NCBI GenBank assembly: GCA_949358305.1
Contig: OX442314.1
Span: 63,685,369 to 63,745,368, forward strand
Origin: Strigamia acuminata
Taxonomy: Eukaryota; Arthropoda; Chilopoda; Geophilomorpha; Linotaeniidae
Length of the DNA: 60,000 nucleotides
Direction of reading: 5' to 3'
Made by a program: the position numbers and the translations under genes. Shown here piece after piece: positions 1 through 10,568 of the stretch. Numbering within the stretch: the first letter of the stretch is position 1; the number at the start of each line of letters is the position of its first letter. The notes beneath the pieces are model-generated. The model was not told where the DNA came from and ran no database searches. It was given only the letters and a program-made list of their open reading frames with translations.

Positions 1-760
1 AATTATGCAAATACCCAAATGAATACCAAATGTATGTAAATAAACAGGTAATTTATTCACCAGGCTTTATGCCTTTAAAATACACTCAGTAATAATTCTA
101 GAGTCGACGTGGTCAGCGTCGAACAAAGGATTTCTCAAGATGGCGTCGTCGATTCCGCGTGGTCGGCGGAACAAAGGCGGCGTCTCGAGTTGTCGTTAAT
201 TCGTCACGGATTCGTCTTCACGGACGCGGTGGAATGCTCTTTCGAGTCTTCTATCCGTGCCTGTTGTCTAGGGTTTGGTTTAGCGTCGCAGAGGCCTCGT
301 CTAGGAACTTTGGGGTTCCCTACAAAGCACTCGGACACTTACTTCGGCGAATAATCGTCTGGGCGATTATTCTGGGTGATTTCACAAGGGCTATTCTCGT
401 GCTTTCGCAGGAATAGCTCGCAAGTGACTTCGTGAGAGTTACAGTTTGCACTTTACTCAGCGATCCTCGATCAATCCTAACTTGTAGTTGAAGTTGGCCT
501 GACGGTGAGGTAGTTGCTGTGTTCTTGGTGTCGTTTGTGTAAGTTCTGGCTTTAGGCGGGAAACACAGCCTTTTATGCAGTGGGGTGAAGGGCCGGCGAT
601 CAACCAATGGGGGCTGACCACCAGCCGCTTCCTCCCCCTCGGGGCACACACCTGCCATGGGGAGGTGGAGCCAACTCGGGGGGGAACGACTCTTTAATCA
701 TAGTGACTCATAGGACAAGTATCCGCCCTGGGGGGACACTTATCCAACTGGGTCACCACA
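1..760 (-). mobile_element. Gypsy LTR of the G2 family, truncated by window edge
   Basis: This stretch matches, over its whole length, the G2 3' LTR (36473-36721 plus 43639-44155) once Copia C1 is removed. By eye there are roughly 20 differences, many of them in a cluster near 91-122. The first 7 bases of the LTR lie outside the window. The right end is ...GGTCACCACA at 760, the same terminus as in G2. What follows (CAAGGTTATT) is not the PPT seen beside the G2 LTR, so this is either a solo LTR or the 5' LTR of a minus-strand element lying to the left. Short open frames inside it are not genes. Confidence 0.85.
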
Positions 761-2367
761 CAAGGTTATTGAAGTGCTCTCTAAAAACCTGTAAACGTCA
801 CCAGGGGCGGCTCCACAAAACGTACAAGGGAATGGACATTTTGGTTAAATAATTTTTCCCTAAAAATATTTTTTCACCCGGATAATAATTTCTTAAATTT
901 TTATCTACCATTGAATTTTGATTTCAAAACATTTTTTGTGTCTAATAATAAATGTTTGCGGTCAAAAAATAAATTTTTGAGCCAAAAACTGAATTTCTAA
1001 ATTTTGGCTCCAAAAGATGAAAATTAATTTTTTTCATAAACGTCACAGAAAAATACATATTGAAAAAGAAGTCTGGAAAAGAAAATGCTATGCCTTTTAT
1101 TTGTGTAACAATAAGCAATTGTGGGGAATAGCATACAAAGAACAATTAATTAAATCAGTAGTAAACTTGTGTTGTATAATGTTGAAAACAAGCAGGCCCT
1201 CTCTCTAATCTCTATTGATCTACGGGCCAGTTTGCAAGCTAATAGACTAGTTTTTATTGGTTGTATGTTTTGATGTAGATTATGCCTTAGGACCACTTGA
1301 ATTGAATTCCATTTCTCCTTAGCCTTGCTAATGTTGCGCTAGAGCGAGTTGAGACTGGGGGTATTGGATGTTTTTCCCACTCTTCTTTTATCTCAAAAGC
1401 ATATAATGGAAATGTTCACACTTGAGGGAGTAATGGTTTATTCAATAAGAATAGAATAGAATCACAGAGTAACTTGCAGAACTATGCAAAATTTGCAATT
1501 GCAGAGAGAAGTTGACATTCTCACACAATTTTGTCACATCATCTTTGATGTTTATTATTATGATTATTTATTAATTTTGGCCATTTTGAAAACGTTCAGC
1601 ATTTAAAACTAGATTTTTTATGTGTATTTTCCTTTCATTTGACATAAAAAGATGATAAGTTTCATATTTTAGTAGCAGCAGCCCTTAAAAGCAAATTTCA
1701 AATAATTAAAGCCAATAAACATTGCAAATTTGATTGAACCCTTCGCCCATATCTGCAAAAGAAGTGAATAAATCACATTCAATCACTAAGTTTGCTCCAG
1801 CCTTAATAGTTAAAATGTCTCTTATTGGAAGGCACGTTCAATTTTTAAGCAGATAAGAAGCGCGCAAATAATTTATTTCACTTCAGTGGTAATCAATACG
1901 AGAGAAAAAAGGAAATAAAATACAGAGCGAGTATGTTTAAAACAATTGTTTGCCAACTTTTTCAATTTGGTAAAAACCTTTTAATTTCGCAGCCAGCTCC
2001 ATAAAAATGCCCCGCTTGATTTATGCCAAAATTAATAGACTAACATTCATTTCTCCTTCTTATGAGTATCAATTTAATTTTTCTTTACATCTCAAGTAAG
2101 AAACTAAAACCCCTTTCGCTACTGCTACGCACCCATTACACACGCACATAGCATAATGAGAAGCAATTTCCAGCCGAAAAACATCTCATTTGGGCGACTC
2201 TCTCAAATAATGATCCTCATATAATACCCAGGATAAAGACTTAAGATTCCGAGCTAAGACAAAAACATCGCCTTTTAATGCTAATCTCTTTCCCGTCCAT
2301 TGCCAAAATTCTAATCATTTTCCATTCCACAAACTTACATTTTACCCCACCGCTAAAATAATGAGAC

Positions 2368-2368
<1 letters not shown>

Positions 2369-2400
<32 letters not shown>

Positions 2401-2417
2401 ATTTTTATTTTTATTTA
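2369..2417. repeat. (TTTTTA)n-like simple repeat
   Basis: Runs of T5-6 separated by single A, about eight units. Microsatellite-type low-complexity DNA. Confidence 0.85.
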
Positions 2418-2780
2418 CTTCCTACTTGTACGGAAATAAATAAATAGCGAGAGCGCATAGCAGATTGTAGTTATGGTTTGTTGTGAGGTGCAGTAATTAG
2501 GAGGAAAGACCTCATGGGGATTTGAGTAGCGCTAACTTCACCCAACTTTGTGTTTATTACACCATCATCATCAAGCTAACAACACAATTACACACGTTCA
2601 AATCACTAATTAATTTACAGAAATCGTGTGCACTTTCTACCCGGTACAACACATTTTTTTCAATCCAATACAAAATTCATCTGTATTGATGCGTTTAACG
2701 AGAATATGTGCAATACCCGGGAGAGACGTCCTCCCATTAGGGCCATGATTGTGCAAAGTTTAAAAACAACCAAACTGCTG

Positions 2781-2819
2781 GAGTGGAGTGGAGTCGAGTC
2801 GAGTCGAGTGGAGTGGAGG
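2781..2819. repeat. Pentanucleotide repeat GAGTG/GAGTC
   Basis: About eight tandem 5-bp units. The first and last units are GAGTG and the middle ones GAGTC. Confidence 0.85.
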
Positions 2820-2912
2820 GTTTACGCGGCAAAACGTCTAAACGGCTTTACAAGAAAAAAACAGCACGCCCATGGTTCTATGTCCTACACCTTTGGCTCT
2901 CTGTCGTATACC

Positions 2913-3085
2913 CAGTGTTGTATCTCGTTCACTAAATCGCGAACTAGTTCTAGTTCTCGTTCTTCAACATTTTCAATATTCTGAACTAGTTCTAGTTCCC
3001 GTTCACCCCAAAATCTCAAAGCGAACTAAGTTCTAGTTCAGTTCTAGTTCAGTTCTAGTTCAGTTCTATTTTCGAACAATTATTT
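2913..3085. repeat. hAT left terminal and subterminal repeats
   Basis: After the 12-bp TIR come repeated GAACTAGTTC palindromes and, at about 3025-3067, tandem AGTTCTAGTTC units. Subterminal repeats of this sort bind transposase in hAT elements; that role is inferred here. Confidence 0.75.
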
Positions 3086-3161
3086 TCTGAATTCAAAGTT
3101 TTATTTATACCATTTTCTACTTGAATAAGACATTTATTTACTGTAACAAAATGTAAAATAA

Positions 3162-5120
3162 TTAAATATTTAAATTTATCATTGAAAGAATCAAATTCTC
3201 GAAATTTTCGTCAGATAATAAGCTGCGCCTAGGAATTGCGACTAAGCTGGCTCGGCTGAAAAGCCTCTCTACGGGGGCTGATGATGCAATTGCCGTGTTG
3301 TGTTTTCGGAATACTTTCATTACTAGAGGAAAATTATTAAGAGATGACACTTCCGAACTCCGATTATTTAAGTAGCTACTCAATTCGTCCTCAACCGCAT
3401 CGGTCTCAGTATTTATACTTTCATTCGAGAAATAATCAAGACAATTGTCCGGTTCTAGGTCTTGACTTATAGATTGGTTCGGTAATGTTAGTGAAGGTGC
3501 ATTGAACTGGTTCATTGCGTTCGAAAGAAGTTCTCTGCACTTAGCTCGTTTGATTAGGTTAGTTTCCCAAATTAGTTTGTACTTTGGTAATGAGCACGTT
3601 GCAAGAATGTACTCACAACAATTACGTTTTATCTGTCCCTCGGAATCGATGTAATTGAACAAATGATCGTATCGCTTAGTCAGTCCTTTCGAAACAGCTG
3701 CAACAAGATGTAAAATTACATCATTGGAATGTAAAGAATTCTGCAAATTTGAAAGATTAACTTGGATGCCTTTTAAAGTGGGCAACAGCATTCCTAAATA
3801 CGCATTTTCCCCTTGCATTAGATCTAGCGCAGTCGCAACAGGACGCATGACTCGCAACCAACTTTTCAGAAAATCTAATTCAGGATTTGTGAAAACATCA
3901 ACACTGGTAATTTGACAGATATTCGGTAACTTGGATTCCAGCGAGATCAGCACAGAAATGCTGTCGAAATACGAATTCCATCTTGTTATACCAGGAGTTG
4001 GAATGAAACGATGACAAACTTCATGTAGTTTTTCTGCAACCTGTGCGCTACGATTCATCTTGTTGCAAATCGATTGGAATTTAGACATTGCACTGCTGTA
4101 ACGCCTCTTGTATACGTTCGTTTTTAAGGCCGTTGCAGCATCCGCTGTAGCGATTAAGTTAATCGAATGTGCACTGCATCGGAGATGCGATGGTAATTCT
4201 AAATCGAAATCGAATTCACTGTCTACTTCAGTTATAGATTCTGGCCCAGTCAAGATATCTCCAACCGATTGAAGAATTATCGGTTCATCTTCATCTTCAA
4301 TTTCTTCAGCTTCAGCATCGGACTCGGTGTGTTCAAACAACCTAAATGCCTTCACAAAGTTACTGGCATTGTCGGTTATTGTTTTCGTAACTTTCGATGG
4401 ATCCAGGCCGTATTTGTTGTGAATTGAAACCAATTTTCTAGCTATTTCAAGGTAGTTGTGTGATCCAGTAAATCGTTGAACTGCAATTGCCGCCGATTTC
4501 CTTTCGAGATTTTCGTTTAACCAGTGAACGGTCATCCCCAAAAAGCTTTTACGATGAGAGGTCCAGATGTCTGCTGTCGTACATACATAATCTTGCGCTT
4601 CGAGATTAATTTTCAACTGGTCAAATATTTGATCATACTTTTCGGAAATTCGTTTCACAAGTGTTACACGATTCATTGGTTTATACGTCGGATTAAATGT
4701 TTTAAGAAGTCGTCGAAACTCATCATCTTCAACTAATCGCAAAGGTTGCCAACGCATGATTATGAAACGAATGACAGCTTCTTCACAATTCTTTTGACTG
4801 CTGGAAATTCGATCTGAAATGGGGAAATTCAGAGTTCTCTGGCTGCCGTGCGATTCCGGATCAATTTCAACTGCTTTTCGTTTTCGCGCAGGTGTAGCTG
4901 ATTTCGTGTGTTCGATAAATTCCGCTAATAGAGTCCCATGCTTTGTTGTGATATGCCGTTTTAAATTAGCTGTGCTTCCAGCTGCTACCGAAATCGACAA
5001 TCCGCAAATAGCACATTTTGCAGAAAAGTTCTTCCCATTGAAACTTATGCATTGAAAAAACTTACCGTCGTATACGGGTTTATTGCGTGCTTCGATTAAC
5101 TTCTGAGCTTCAGCTTCCAT
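3162..5120 (-). CDS. hAT-family transposase (BED zinc finger), 652 aa
   Basis: Cut-and-paste transposase that excises and reinserts the surrounding element. It starts at an ATG at 5120. A BED-type zinc finger near the N-terminus has C36, C39, H56 and H61. The RNase-H-like core shows the first Asp in a TTADIWTS motif (about D184), the second in TDNASNF (about D250), the CSAH motif (RCSAHSINL), an RW motif (ITRWNSYF), and the catalytic Glu in SSAPVERLFS (about E619) inside the C-terminal dimerisation region. An acidic stretch lies about residues 270-285, in the insertion-domain area. There are no stops or frameshifts, and the length is typical of the family. With perfect TIRs and target duplications, the copy could still be active; that is inference. 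Confidence 0.95.
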   Translation of the reverse strand: MEAEAQKLIEARNKPVYDGKFFQCISFNGKNFSAKCAICGLSISVAAGSTANLKRHITTKHGTLLAEFIEHTKSATPARKRKAVEIDPESHGSQRTLNFPISDRISSSQKNCEEAVIRFIIMRWQPLRLVEDDEFRRLLKTFNPTYKPMNRVTLVKRISEKYDQIFDQLKINLEAQDYVCTTADIWTSHRKSFLGMTVHWLNENLERKSAAIAVQRFTGSHNYLEIARKLVSIHNKYGLDPSKVTKTITDNASNFVKAFRLFEHTESDAEAEEIEDEDEPIILQSVGDILTGPESITEVDSEFDFDLELPSHLRCSAHSINLIATADAATALKTNVYKRRYSSAMSKFQSICNKMNRSAQVAEKLHEVCHRFIPTPGITRWNSYFDSISVLISLESKLPNICQITSVDVFTNPELDFLKSWLRVMRPVATALDLMQGENAYLGMLLPTLKGIQVNLSNLQNSLHSNDVILHLVAAVSKGLTKRYDHLFNYIDSEGQIKRNCCEYILATCSLPKYKLIWETNLIKRAKCRELLSNAMNQFNAPSLTLPNQSISQDLEPDNCLDYFSNESINTETDAVEDELSSYLNNRSSEVSSLNNFPLVMKVFRKHNTAIASSAPVERLFSRASLVAIPRRSLLSDENFENLILSMINLNI

Positions 5121-5329
5121 ATTATTACGATCACAGACCTCGGAAAAAGCGATTACGAAACAAAATAGAATTGTAGACTATTGTTGGAAATCCACCAAAT
5201 CCGACTAAACAATGAAATACGCAACAGCTTATCAGGGTCGAATGTCACAAGTTATTTTATTTTAAGAAATTACACTAGTCTTATACTATAGAAGTCGTCA
5301 ATGATTGGCCGAGCAATACAACGTCGGAG

Positions 5330-5493
5330 GAACGAACTAATTAACGAACTAGAACGTAGTTCGCGTCCAAAAAACGAACTTCGTTCGTTTTTTTCGTTCT
5401 TTAAGAATCGCGAACTAGTTCGCGTTCTTAGTTCGCGAACTAAGAACTAAGTTCGCGAACGCGAACTAATAGTTCTAGTTCGATACAACACTG
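5330..5493. repeat. hAT right terminal and subterminal repeats
   Basis: Many overlapping GTTCGCGAAC, GAACTAGTTC and GAACTAAG motifs precede the terminal GATACAACACTG. The motif density mirrors the left end, but the copies contain CGCG more often. Confidence 0.75.
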
Positions 5494-5500
5494 CGTATAC

Positions 5501-5560
5501 CATCTGCTTTATGCGCATGCCTTCTGCTTTATGCCCATATCTTCGACTTTATGCCGTGTG
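5501..5560. repeat. Three tandem 20-bp units
   Basis: Units begin at 5501, 5521 and 5541 and share the pattern CTTCTGCTTTATGCC with a few changes each. The hAT element inserted exactly at the left edge of this array. Confidence 0.7.
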
Positions 5561-6281
5561 TGACGGTTTGGAATCGTGAGATCCTTCTTCCGCCACCATT
5601 CCCGCGAAAGTGCGCAAGTTTATCGCAACATTTTGCGATGAACTAAGAATTCTCTACAAATAACGTCTATTATTCTCATTATTATTACCATAATTCAGAT
5701 AAACAGATGTTTACCTTTATTGGTCAACAAATGTAACGAAACTTATCATTTATTAGAAATAAAAAGATACAAAACAAAATCTAAAACAAAATACTCCTAA
5801 ATGTTACCCTTGTGGTTGACAGGGAGTAATCTGGATAACCTGATCCTGCCTGTATTCTGTGCTTGCAAGGATTTCTAAAATTCAAACCTCTATCAGGTCA
5901 GGACCTTTAATCCTTCCTTATTTGTTAATCAGACGAGAAGTGGTGAGTAGAGGATCACAAGACACTAGATGCACCCTAGAACACTGTGTTTGGTTTTGGT
6001 TATGCCCTTTATTAAGGGGTCTACTCTAGGGGTCAGTGTCTCTAAACGTGTGCTGACAACAACCCAGCTTAAATCCAACTACTGACCGAAAAATATTGGA
6101 AACATGGTTAGCGTGGTGGCGACTCTTATCATCGTAACACACCCCTTTAAACCCTTGGACCCCTGTACGTTGGATCAAAAAATACTTTTGTATCTTTCTT
6201 GTCTAGATGCAAAATAACAAGCCAAGATTTGTGAAAATCCTTTATTGTTAATTACCTGGCCAACTGTTGCTAGGGGATAAT
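5561..6281. other. Spacer between hAT and Gypsy G1
   Basis: No coding exon is recognised. The sequence from about 5800 to 6140 is less AT-rich than its surroundings and may be an old element remnant, but I cannot assign it. The G1 target duplication ATGG is at 6282-6285. Confidence 0.5.
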
Positions 6282-6285
6282 ATGG

Positions 6286-7258
6286 TGTAATGAGCCCAAA
6301 TTATTATTAAATAAATAATAATAATTCTAGACTTATTGTTGCTTAGACAAGACTTATCATAAAAACTACTCTCTAATATTAAACTCACAAAATGGTTTAT
6401 TCTGACTTAGAATAAGATAAATTACAGTGATAAATAAAGCTTAATGGAAATAAGAAATGAAATAATAGATAAAATGATGAAATAACTTCAAATCGACGTG
6501 GAAACGTTATTTTGACGATTCCAACGTTCCGGCGACGATAACGGCTCGTTTTCGTCGCGTTTCTTCGGCTCTGTTTCAACGCTCGTCTCGATTTTCTACT
6601 CGACGTCGCTCCACGGTGAAACGGACTTATTCCGTCACTCAACTTCTCGAACTCCTCGGAAATCGTCTGATACGAGTCGGCTTGCGACGACCCGCTGAAT
6701 CAATCGGACTCTTTCCGACACTTCAAACTCTCGTACTCGCAACTCCGTCGTCGTGGCGACGTATTTGCGACTCTTCGCAACGTCTAGCCGGATTTCCTCC
6801 ACGGCAAGGCGAAATCTCAAATCAACAATTGAGTTGACTCAAGAATGAGAATAAAATCCCACCGCACGTGAATTGTGCGGCAAGACCGTGATATCCCGCT
6901 GCTGACTGGTTTCAGCAGTAGGAAAACTCCCAAATTAGCAACTGGCTAATGCAGGAATATGTAAACTTCACGGAGGTTTTCACAAAAATACTAGTGTTTT
7001 ACTGGTTGGTTTTTGTGTTGTTTCTCTGGCAAAGTTTGTGATCATACTGAGGAGTTCTCACTCCTCTCAGGACTCATTTCCTGTTTAGAGGCTTGTGGGC
7101 TGGTTACCCTGGCAACCACCCACATTTCCTCCCACTCTGCTCCGCTTTCTAGCCTGTAGACAGGAAGCATAAAAAACTCAAACTAAAATATAATAAACCA
7201 AAATATAATTTTACAGACTTTTTCTGTTACTTCCTTAGTGACCACTAGGGTCACTACA
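6286..7258 (-). mobile_element. G1 3' LTR
   Basis: On the minus strand it begins TGTAGTGACC and ends CATTACA. It follows the PPT directly. From 6346 to 7258 it differs from the other LTR by one base as far as I can see (A at about 6578, G in the partner), but the last 55-58 bases differ at many positions. No protein-coding content. Confidence 0.95.
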
Positions 7259-7272
7259 CCTCCCTCCTTTTT
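7259..7272 (-). promoter_or_regulatory. G1 polypurine tract
   Basis: The minus strand reads AAAAAGGAGGGAGG immediately before the 3' LTR start TGTAGTG. This is the expected primer for plus-strand DNA synthesis. Confidence 0.9.
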
Positions 7273-7301
7273 AGGAAGGATCCCTGATTCTTCCTTTACT
7301 C

Positions 7302-10300
7302 CTAGTCTTCGTATTGAGCAGTGGGGTCCAGGACTGGTACCTCACTCTCAGACACTGAAAATCGGGGCATTCCTCGAGTTGGACCCGACGCTGCTCCATT
7401 ATTGACATGGAGCCAAACTTCAGTAATGTCCGTGGTCGTCGGGAACACTCTTGCATAGTCCATGTCGTATTTCTCCCGTGTGCCGGTTGGGGCCTTGCGG
7501 ACAGCAATCACTCTTCGATGCTGGGTCACCCTTTTTGGTTCTCGAACCGCATTTTCCAGCCATTTGAGAGCGTCATGGCTCAAGGTGTTGCTGTAGATCA
7601 ACATGGTTCTTGTGGCCTCGGATATTCGCAATTTCGGATAAAGGTGACGAATTTTCCCGAAATCTTGGTTTTTACTTCTCCTCGCACCTGGTTTGGGCGT
7701 CTTGTCGATGTTGGCCAACCCTTTTCTGGAGACGTCCGATTCTTTGGCCGAGGACTCAATTCCTTCTCGTCTACTCCGATCTGCTTCACTGCCACACGCC
7801 TCGGACTCCGAATTTCTTGCTGACCTATTCATAGCTAATTGATAGGCCATCGGTGTATAGGTCGCAGCCGGTTTGGCTCGAGTCGAATGTACGTTTGACA
7901 TCATCACTGGTGTGGTCGCCATCAGAATTGTTGGTCTTTCCTCGATTGTGGGCGCAGGTGGTTCCATTGGAGCCCACTCCATTTGCTTCTGCTCCACGAA
8001 AGTACGGAACTTCTGTTGAGCCATCACGTTTTGATAGTGTTGCACCCACTCGGCCCGTAGTCTCATCGCACACTGGTCCGGCGTTTCCCCATTTCCCAGG
8101 ACATCCCTCATTAGCTGCGCTCGTACTGCTGGCGGATCTCTTAAGATGGATGTCCAGTTTCTGATCATCTCGTTGGGGATTCCTAACGCGGCCGTCCACA
8201 AGAAAGTGGTGGCGATGAATGTCGTCTCGACTGAGGGGAAAACTCCTGGGAACATTACTCTGTAGAACGCGGCGTCCAGCAGTGGTTGGAACTGTCCGAG
8301 CCACTCCTTTGTTTGTAGTTCCACTGCTTGCTGCACGAACTCTCTCGCTCTCCTTCTGAGGTCGTTGACCGCTTCGTGAATCTGCGCGTTCTGGTACTCG
8401 TCTAAATTTGCCTTCAATAATCCTTGGTGGCAAAGTGGAAATCGCAGAAACATCTCCCAAAGTGGACGATAGTCTTTATCGAACCCCTCCTCAGGCTGCA
8501 TTGCGGGATTATTCGAGTAAGGTGCCGTGGCCAAATTTGGAACGGGCAACGTGATGTTTACTTCGGGGATTTGTTCCGTGAAAGGCAAAGTGTGTGGATT
8601 TACCCCTTGCTGCTCTCGTGGTTTTGCTGTTCGTGGGTCCTTCGCCTTTTGTGATTCGTCGACTTTGTGGATTTCTACTTCCGTTTGCGGTCTCAATACC
8701 GATTCTCGTCTGACTTCCTTTTGAGGCTTTACGGGTCTCCTCGGATCTCTTCCTCCGCGGATGATTGATGACCTCCCTCGTGGACGTAATATTCTCGGCT
8801 TCGACTTCCTCTCTTTAACCCCTTTCGCGATTTGGGCATGTTTTATCGCCAAAGCTTCATCTAACGTGGGTAGGTCGACAAAACTGTACGTCTCAGGTGG
8901 TGACCTTCTTGGAGTCGGTGTTGGAGGCACTGACCGGGGCGTCCACGTAATCGGTGTATGGGTACCAATGACTGGTGATCTTGGTGGGGTCGCTTGAGGC
9001 GTCCTTGGCCCTGTCGGACTTTTTTCCGTTTCCTCAAGTTCATAGGTGATCGCGGACGTTATTTCTTGCGAAAGCTGCGTCTCTTTCGTTTCTTCTTCTG
9101 AAATTTGCATCTTCTCTTGGCACTCCAATGAAATTTCCCGCACTTCGTCTACAAGCACGTACTCGTTTTCCGATGCTGAATAATATGAATCACTACTTTC
9201 TTTCACTTGGATTCGTAAAATGTCATCATCATCCTGTGTCACAGTTCGTTTTGGACGCATCTTAGAATATCGATGACTGCTCACTGGACGTGATTTTGAG
9301 TGCGACCTCTTTTCTGTCGAACTATTGCTTGTCTGTCGTCGATTTTCTTTTAACTGACGTTTTGTGTTTATCGGACTTAATTCCGGACTTCGACTGTCTC
9401 TTTTACGAGAAGAGGAAACATATTTTACTTTACGCCGCTCCGACGAGTGACTTCGATGCTCCCTTGTTTCTTGTCGCATTTTTTCGTCTCGTTCAAGGGG
9501 TCTTGTTTCCCTACTTCGGTTTCTCGACGTACTTTGCTTCGGCGGAGTTTCTTTCCTCCGTCTGTCGCTTCCTCTGTACCGAAGTGCTCCTCGGGTCCTT
9601 GCTTCCCTTCCTCTTCGAACTAACTCATGTTGTTCAGATCGGAATTCATCGTAGTTTCTATCTCTAGAATGGTGACTTCTCGATGAATGATGAGGTTTCG
9701 GACTTAATTCCGATTTTTGTTGACTTCCGGACGCTGATCGATTTCTTGGATGGCGTGTGGATGTTGTAGATCTTTCTGACCTCTTTGGCGGAGTCTTCTC
9801 TCGCTGCACCGTACTTCGTGGTCGTCTTGACGAATACTCTTCTTTTCGAGTTGTCTGGGGCGGTGTCTTTCTTCGACGCTCTGGACTTGGCTCCTGATCG
9901 GCCTGAGATCTTTTATCTCTACGCTCTTTTTCCTCTTTCTCTAGTCGTTGCCTTTTTACGTAATAGAGAGGTCCGAAGTCATCTCGCAACTCTGGTTTCT
10001 CCTTTGATACAGGAGTGATGTGGACACCAAGTACCCCTGCCATCGTCAATTGATGCATTTTATATTGAGAGTCCACGTAATAGGGTGGTACAGTTTCCAA
10101 ATCTGGTTCGTCCAGCAATGCCTGCTCCGCCTGCCATTTCGCCTTCTTCTCCAAATACTCGGCTGCTACATCCGCCATGCCCTCCTGAAGTCGATTCATT
10201 ACTTGCCGTGCAAATTGGATTCGATTTGTCGCCGGGTCGCAATAGATGACATAATCCTCCGCCTCCTCTGGAGTCATCGGAAAATCCTCGCCTATCAATT

Positions 10301-10556
10301 CGTTCCAAATTGGTCCATGTGTGTCCGTTAATATCGAAATTAAGCGCAACATTTCGTGGAAACACGTTTTGAAACCCTTGAATAGTCTCTTCAGGGTTCC
10401 CCAGCGTCGTTGCATGGCCAATGAGATGAATTGTCTGACGTTGGCTGGTTTGTAGCCTCTCTGCTCGAATATTCTTCTCAACTTTCGATGGATTCTTCCC
10501 CGATAGAAGGTTCGTGGGACTCTCGCGTTTTTGGGTAATGCGTCCCATGATTCCAT
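7302..10556 (-). CDS. ORF3 main exon of Gypsy G1: Arg/Ser-rich protein in env position
   Basis: The function is unknown. The 1084-codon frame (from ATG 10556) lies after pol and ends 29 bases before the PPT, where errantiviruses carry env. I see no signal peptide, membrane anchor or fusion-type feature. Layout: helical N-terminal block about residues 1-200 (starts ESWDALP), a strongly basic RS-rich region about 205-440, an acidic stretch about 441-510, a Pro/Thr/Ser-rich linker about 510-560 with repeated TP and SP, a second globular block about 695-860, and a C-terminal block about 969-1050 (YPKLRISEATR). The N- and C-terminal blocks recur in G2 ORF3, so the gene is maintained in this lineage. 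A splice acceptor (TTTATAG) lies just upstream, the exon opening at 10568, so the real start is probably in the exon at 10994-11047. An RS domain suggests a nuclear or RNA-binding role; that is inference. Confidence 0.85.
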   Translation of the reverse strand: MESWDALPKNARVPRTFYRGRIHRKLRRIFEQRGYKPANVRQFISLAMQRRWGTLKRLFKGFKTCFHEMLRLISILTDTHGPIWNELIGEDFPMTPEEAEDYVIYCDPATNRIQFARQVMNRLQEGMADVAAEYLEKKAKWQAEQALLDEPDLETVPPYYVDSQYKMHQLTMAGVLGVHITPVSKEKPELRDDFGPLYYVKRQRLEKEEKERRDKRSQADQEPSPERRRKTPPQTTRKEEYSSRRPRSTVQREKTPPKRSERSTTSTRHPRNRSASGSQQKSELSPKPHHSSRSHHSRDRNYDEFRSEQHELVRRGREARTRGALRYRGSDRRRKETPPKQSTSRNRSRETRPLERDEKMRQETREHRSHSSERRKVKYVSSSRKRDSRSPELSPINTKRQLKENRRQTSNSSTEKRSHSKSRPVSSHRYSKMRPKRTVTQDDDDILRIQVKESSDSYYSASENEYVLVDEVREISLECQEKMQISEEETKETQLSQEITSAITYELEETEKSPTGPRTPQATPPRSPVIGTHTPITWTPRSVPPTPTPRRSPPETYSFVDLPTLDEALAIKHAQIAKGVKERKSKPRILRPRGRSSIIRGGRDPRRPVKPQKEVRRESVLRPQTEVEIHKVDESQKAKDPRTAKPREQQGVNPHTLPFTEQIPEVNITLPVPNLATAPYSNNPAMQPEEGFDKDYRPLWEMFLRFPLCHQGLLKANLDEYQNAQIHEAVNDLRRRAREFVQQAVELQTKEWLGQFQPLLDAAFYRVMFPGVFPSVETTFIATTFLWTAALGIPNEMIRNWTSILRDPPAVRAQLMRDVLGNGETPDQCAMRLRAEWVQHYQNVMAQQKFRTFVEQKQMEWAPMEPPAPTIEERPTILMATTPVMMSNVHSTRAKPAATYTPMAYQLAMNRSARNSESEACGSEADRSRREGIESSAKESDVSRKGLANIDKTPKPGARRSKNQDFGKIRHLYPKLRISEATRTMLIYSNTLSHDALKWLENAVREPKRVTQHRRVIAVRKAPTGTREKYDMDYARVFPTTTDITEVWLHVNNGAASGPTRGMPRFSVSESEVPVLDPTAQYED

Positions 10557-10568
10557 TGCTTTCCTTGT

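Larger units (their letters stand above)
761..2904. other. AT-rich spacer, no gene seen
   Basis: I see no coding exon. Open frames are short, on both strands, and have no recognisable domains. The stretch holds a T/A-rich simple repeat near 2369 and a pentamer repeat near 2781, and ends at the hAT target duplication. Confidence 0.6.
2913..5493 (-). mobile_element. Complete autonomous hAT DNA transposon
   Basis: The element is 2,581 bp. It starts CAGTGTTGTATC (2913-2924) and ends with the exact inverted copy GATACAACACTG (5482-5493). An identical 8-bp target duplication, CGTATACC, flanks it at 2905-2912 and 5494-5501. An 8-bp duplication with CAG...CTG ends is the hAT signature. The single transposase gene on the minus strand has its BED finger, the catalytic residues and the dimerisation region, so the copy looks intact. 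Both ends carry dense subterminal GTTC/GAAC motifs. Confidence 0.95.

Noticed and set aside
801-820. CAGGGGCGGC sequence resembling a hAT terminus
   Set aside because: No matching inverted end or 8-bp duplication was found within the window.
5802-6139. Possible solo LTR (TGTTAC...GTAACA)
   Set aside because: The ends form a short inverted repeat, but the flanking bases do not match as a target duplication and no partner LTR is present.
7302-10556. ORF3 as a retroviral-type envelope gene
   Set aside because: It is in the right place and probably spliced, but has no signal peptide, hydrophobic fusion segment or membrane anchor, and is dominated by charged RS-rich sequence.
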